From an uncultured Lachnospiraceae bacterium (lineage in GTDB: Bacteria; Bacillota; Clostridia; Lachnospirales; Lachnospiraceae), in the NCBI GenBank assembly GCA_910588565.1, contig CAJUPF010000058.1, forward strand, positions 1 to 7,701: a stretch of 7,701 nucleotides of DNA, read 5' to 3'. Positions 6,633 through 7,701 of this stretch are shown one piece after another. Numbering within the stretch: the first letter of the stretch is position 1; every line of letters begins with the position of its first letter. The notes beneath the pieces are model-generated. The model saw nothing but the letters and a program-made list of their open reading frames with translations, was not told where the DNA came from and made no database searches. A program made the position numbers and the translations under genes.

Positions 6633-6663
6633 CGGATGCCCTGCAGCGGGGTGCAGGGCACCG
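6633..6663. repeat. Stem-loop 3 of the intergenic hairpin cluster
   Basis: TGCCCTGCA (6637-6645) pairs perfectly with TGCAGGGCA (6652-6660) around GCGGGG. Three more pairs, CGG (6633-6635) with CCG (6661-6663), extend it past a single bulged A at 6636. No T run follows. Confidence 0.7.
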
Positions 6664-6714
6664 TGAATAGTAACGCTGCCCCATTCTCTCCCTGACTGGT
6701 TACAGCCGGAACCG

Positions 6715-6743
6715 TTGATATTATCGTGCGATTCAAGTATAAT
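6715..6743 (+). promoter_or_regulatory. Strong sigma-A-type promoter of the Rpn-family gene
   Basis: TTGATA (6715-6720; five of six bases of TTGACA), 17 bp, then a perfect TATAAT (6738-6743). Transcription would start near 6750, giving a leader of about 69 nt. The GGAAAGGA site at 6806-6813 lies shortly before the ATG at 6819. Confidence 0.85.
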
Positions 6744-6818
6744 ATAAACAGCGCGACAGGAATGTTACGATTTGAGAAAATCCTGCCATGAGAAATGCGT
6801 TTAGAGGAAAGGAAAAAG

Positions 6819-7701
6819 ATGGAAGACACGAATTTAGCGCAGGCGGTTGAGGCGGCGCATGACGCAAGCTCCTATGATACCAATGTCAAGTTCCTGCTTG
6901 CGGACAAGCAGATACTGGCGCGGATTTTAAAATACGCCGTTCGGGAATTTAAGGACATGCCGATCGGGGATATTATGGCCGGTATTGGAGAAGACGTTGA
7001 AATCGGGACAAGACCGCTGGATGCGGGGCTTTCAAATTTGGGACGCGTCAACGCGTCTGGCACGGAAGACAATGTTCCGGGAGAGGGGAAAATTTTCTTT
7101 GATATCCGTTTTTCCGCATATCATAAGGGAACAGAAATGAAATTTTTGATTAATTTGGAGGCTCAGAAATCCTCGGATCCCGGAAAATTAGGGTATCATC
7201 TGGAAAACAGAATCATATTTTATCTTGCCAGGATGATTTCCGCACAGAAACAGACCGAGTTTTTCCATAGTGATTACGACAGCCTGAAGAAAGTCCGGAG
7301 TATCTGGCTGTGTATGGACAACAGAGAGGACGGTGACTCCATTGAAGAGATTTTCATCGACAGAAAATCCGTTTACGGAAAAAAGAAAAATTCGTATGAC
7401 ACAGACTTAATGCGGGGCATCATTGTCAATATAAGAAACGGGGAAAACATGACAGAATCCCAAAACGCGCTGATTTCCATGCTGGAAAAGCTGCTTTCCA
7501 ATTCGAGCGTGGAAGAAAAGAAACGTGCGCTTACAGAGGAATATGGAATGGTAATGACAATTGAGCTGGAAGGGAGGATGCAGACAATGTGCAATTGGTC
7601 GGAAGCTATTAAGGAAATGAGTTATAAGAAGGGCATTGAACAAGGGATTGAACAAGGGATTGAACAAGGGATTGAACAAGGGATTGAACAAGGGATTGAA
7701 C
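6819..7701 (+). CDS. Rpn / PDDEXK_2 family putative nuclease-transposase (3'-partial)
   Basis: At least 294 residues are encoded without a stop, and the frame runs off the window. The protein resembles the Rpn (recombination-promoting nuclease) / PDDEXK_2 group of PD-(D/E)XK proteins, which cut DNA and promote RecA-independent recombination in E. coli. An N-terminal YDTNVKFLLADKQILARIL segment (19-37) is followed by TEDNVPGEGKIFFDIRFS (82-99) and MKFLINLEAQKS (107-118). Asp95 and Glu114-x-Gln116-Lys117 fit the nuclease core. The tail from residue 272 is a run of GIEQ repeats, a C-terminal style common in this family. The ATG at 6819 has a ribosome site at 6806-6813. An in-frame ATG at 6795 would add eight residues but lacks one. 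The gene has its own strong promoter and appears unrelated to the metabolic genes. Actual transposition has not been shown for most members. Confidence 0.85.
   Translation, partial: MEDTNLAQAVEAAHDASSYDTNVKFLLADKQILARILKYAVREFKDMPIGDIMAGIGEDVEIGTRPLDAGLSNLGRVNASGTEDNVPGEGKIFFDIRFSAYHKGTEMKFLINLEAQKSSDPGKLGYHLENRIIFYLARMISAQKQTEFFHSDYDSLKKVRSIWLCMDNREDGDSIEEIFIDRKSVYGKKKNSYDTDLMRGIIVNIRNGENMTESQNALISMLEKLLSNSSVEEKKRALTEEYGMVMTIELEGRMQTMCNWSEAIKEMSYKKGIEQGIEQGIEQGIEQGIEQGIE
7632..7701 (+). repeat. 12-bp coding tandem repeat (GIEQ)n, open at the window edge
   Basis: Unit GGSATTGAACAA occurs five full times plus 10 bases before the window ends. The first unit has GGC and all later ones GGG; otherwise the copies are identical. 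Each unit encodes Gly-Ile-Glu-Gln, so changes in copy number keep the frame. The periodic I/E/Q pattern suits an extended helix or coiled coil. Near-identity at the DNA level points to recent expansion by slippage or recombination. Confidence 0.95.

Larger units (their letters stand above)
6512..6705. repeat. Partial direct repeats GTAAC-GCTGCCCC-GTTACAG flanking the hairpins
   Basis: The left copy is GTAAC (6512-6516), GCTGCCCC (6521-6528), GTTACAG (6529-6535). The right copy is GTAAC (6670-6674), GCTGCCCC (6675-6682), GTTACAG (6699-6705). The three blocks occur in the same order and orientation with different spacing. Within each copy, GTAAC can pair with GTTAC. In the left copy this competes with the long stem at 6528-6567. 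The arrangement suggests one intergenic repeat element with related ends. Confidence 0.5.
6438..6818. other. Gene-free region with hairpin cluster and promoter
   Basis: No convincing coding sequence is present in these 381 bases. From the left, 6438-6510 shows only a weak TGACA/TGTCA pair and no terminator with a T run. Bases 6512-6705 hold three strong stem-loops bracketed by partial direct repeats. Bases 6715-6743 are a strong plus-strand promoter. Bases 6750-6818 form the leader of the following gene with its ribosome site. The minus-strand open frame across this region follows the hairpin repeats, lacks family features and is not considered a gene. Confidence 0.7.

Noticed and set aside
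6530..6829. Minus-strand open frame of 99 codons over the hairpin cluster
   Set aside because: Its sequence is dictated by the palindromic stems and it overlaps the strong plus-strand promoter and start of the Rpn-family gene. No family features are visible.
7373..7691. Minus-strand open frames opposite the Rpn-family gene, including one with repeated FNPL
   Set aside because: They are antisense shadows. The FNPL pattern is simply the reverse reading of the GIEQ-encoding tandem repeat.

Overview
The window looks like chromosome of a strictly anaerobic Firmicute, most likely a gut-type Clostridia/Lachnospiraceae. The evidence is the oxygen-sensitive ferredoxin-dependent oxidoreductase, strong AGGAGG-type ribosome sites, AT-rich sigma-A-like promoters, moderate GC content, and a C-terminal PD-(D/E)XK (Rpn/PDDEXK_2) protein with GIEQ repeats of a style common in that group. 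The taxonomic assignment is inference from gene content. No rRNA, tRNA, CRISPR array or prophage module was seen.

Layout. (1) Positions 1-3593, plus strand: iorA (5' end cut by the window edge and apparently frameshifted near base 53), iorB (2-nt gap) and a PaaK-type arylacetate-CoA ligase (62-nt gap). This is a compact operon closed by a strong hairpin terminator. (2) Positions 3653-4504, minus strand: a COG2159-type amidohydrolase converging on paaK. Its stop codon lies inside the terminator hairpin. It has a good promoter of its own (TTGACA-17-TATCAT). (3) Positions 4505-4802: a divergent intergenic region with that promoter, a 27-bp inverted repeat that could be an operator, and a plus-strand leader with two mutually exclusive hairpins. 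(4) Positions 4803-6437, plus strand: a second, unrelated adenylate-forming acyl-CoA ligase. (5) Positions 6438-6818: a gene-free stretch with three strong GC-rich hairpins bracketed by partial direct repeats, followed by an excellent promoter. (6) Positions 6819-7701, plus strand: an Rpn/PDDEXK_2 family protein that runs off the window inside a 12-bp tandem repeat.

How the genes fit together. IorAB oxidatively decarboxylates arylpyruvates (indolepyruvate, phenylpyruvate, 4-hydroxyphenylpyruvate, made by transamination of Trp, Phe and Tyr) to arylacetyl-CoA, reducing ferredoxin. The linked PaaK-family enzyme interconverts arylacetates and arylacetyl-CoA. Together they fit aromatic amino acid fermentation, or the reverse assimilation of arylacetates. 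The divergent amidohydrolase/ligase pair may handle another carboxylic acid, but its substrate cannot be read from sequence.

The core genes are recognisable families. The less explained parts are the structured leader upstream of the second ligase, the hairpin cluster before the Rpn gene, and the coding tandem repeat at the right edge.
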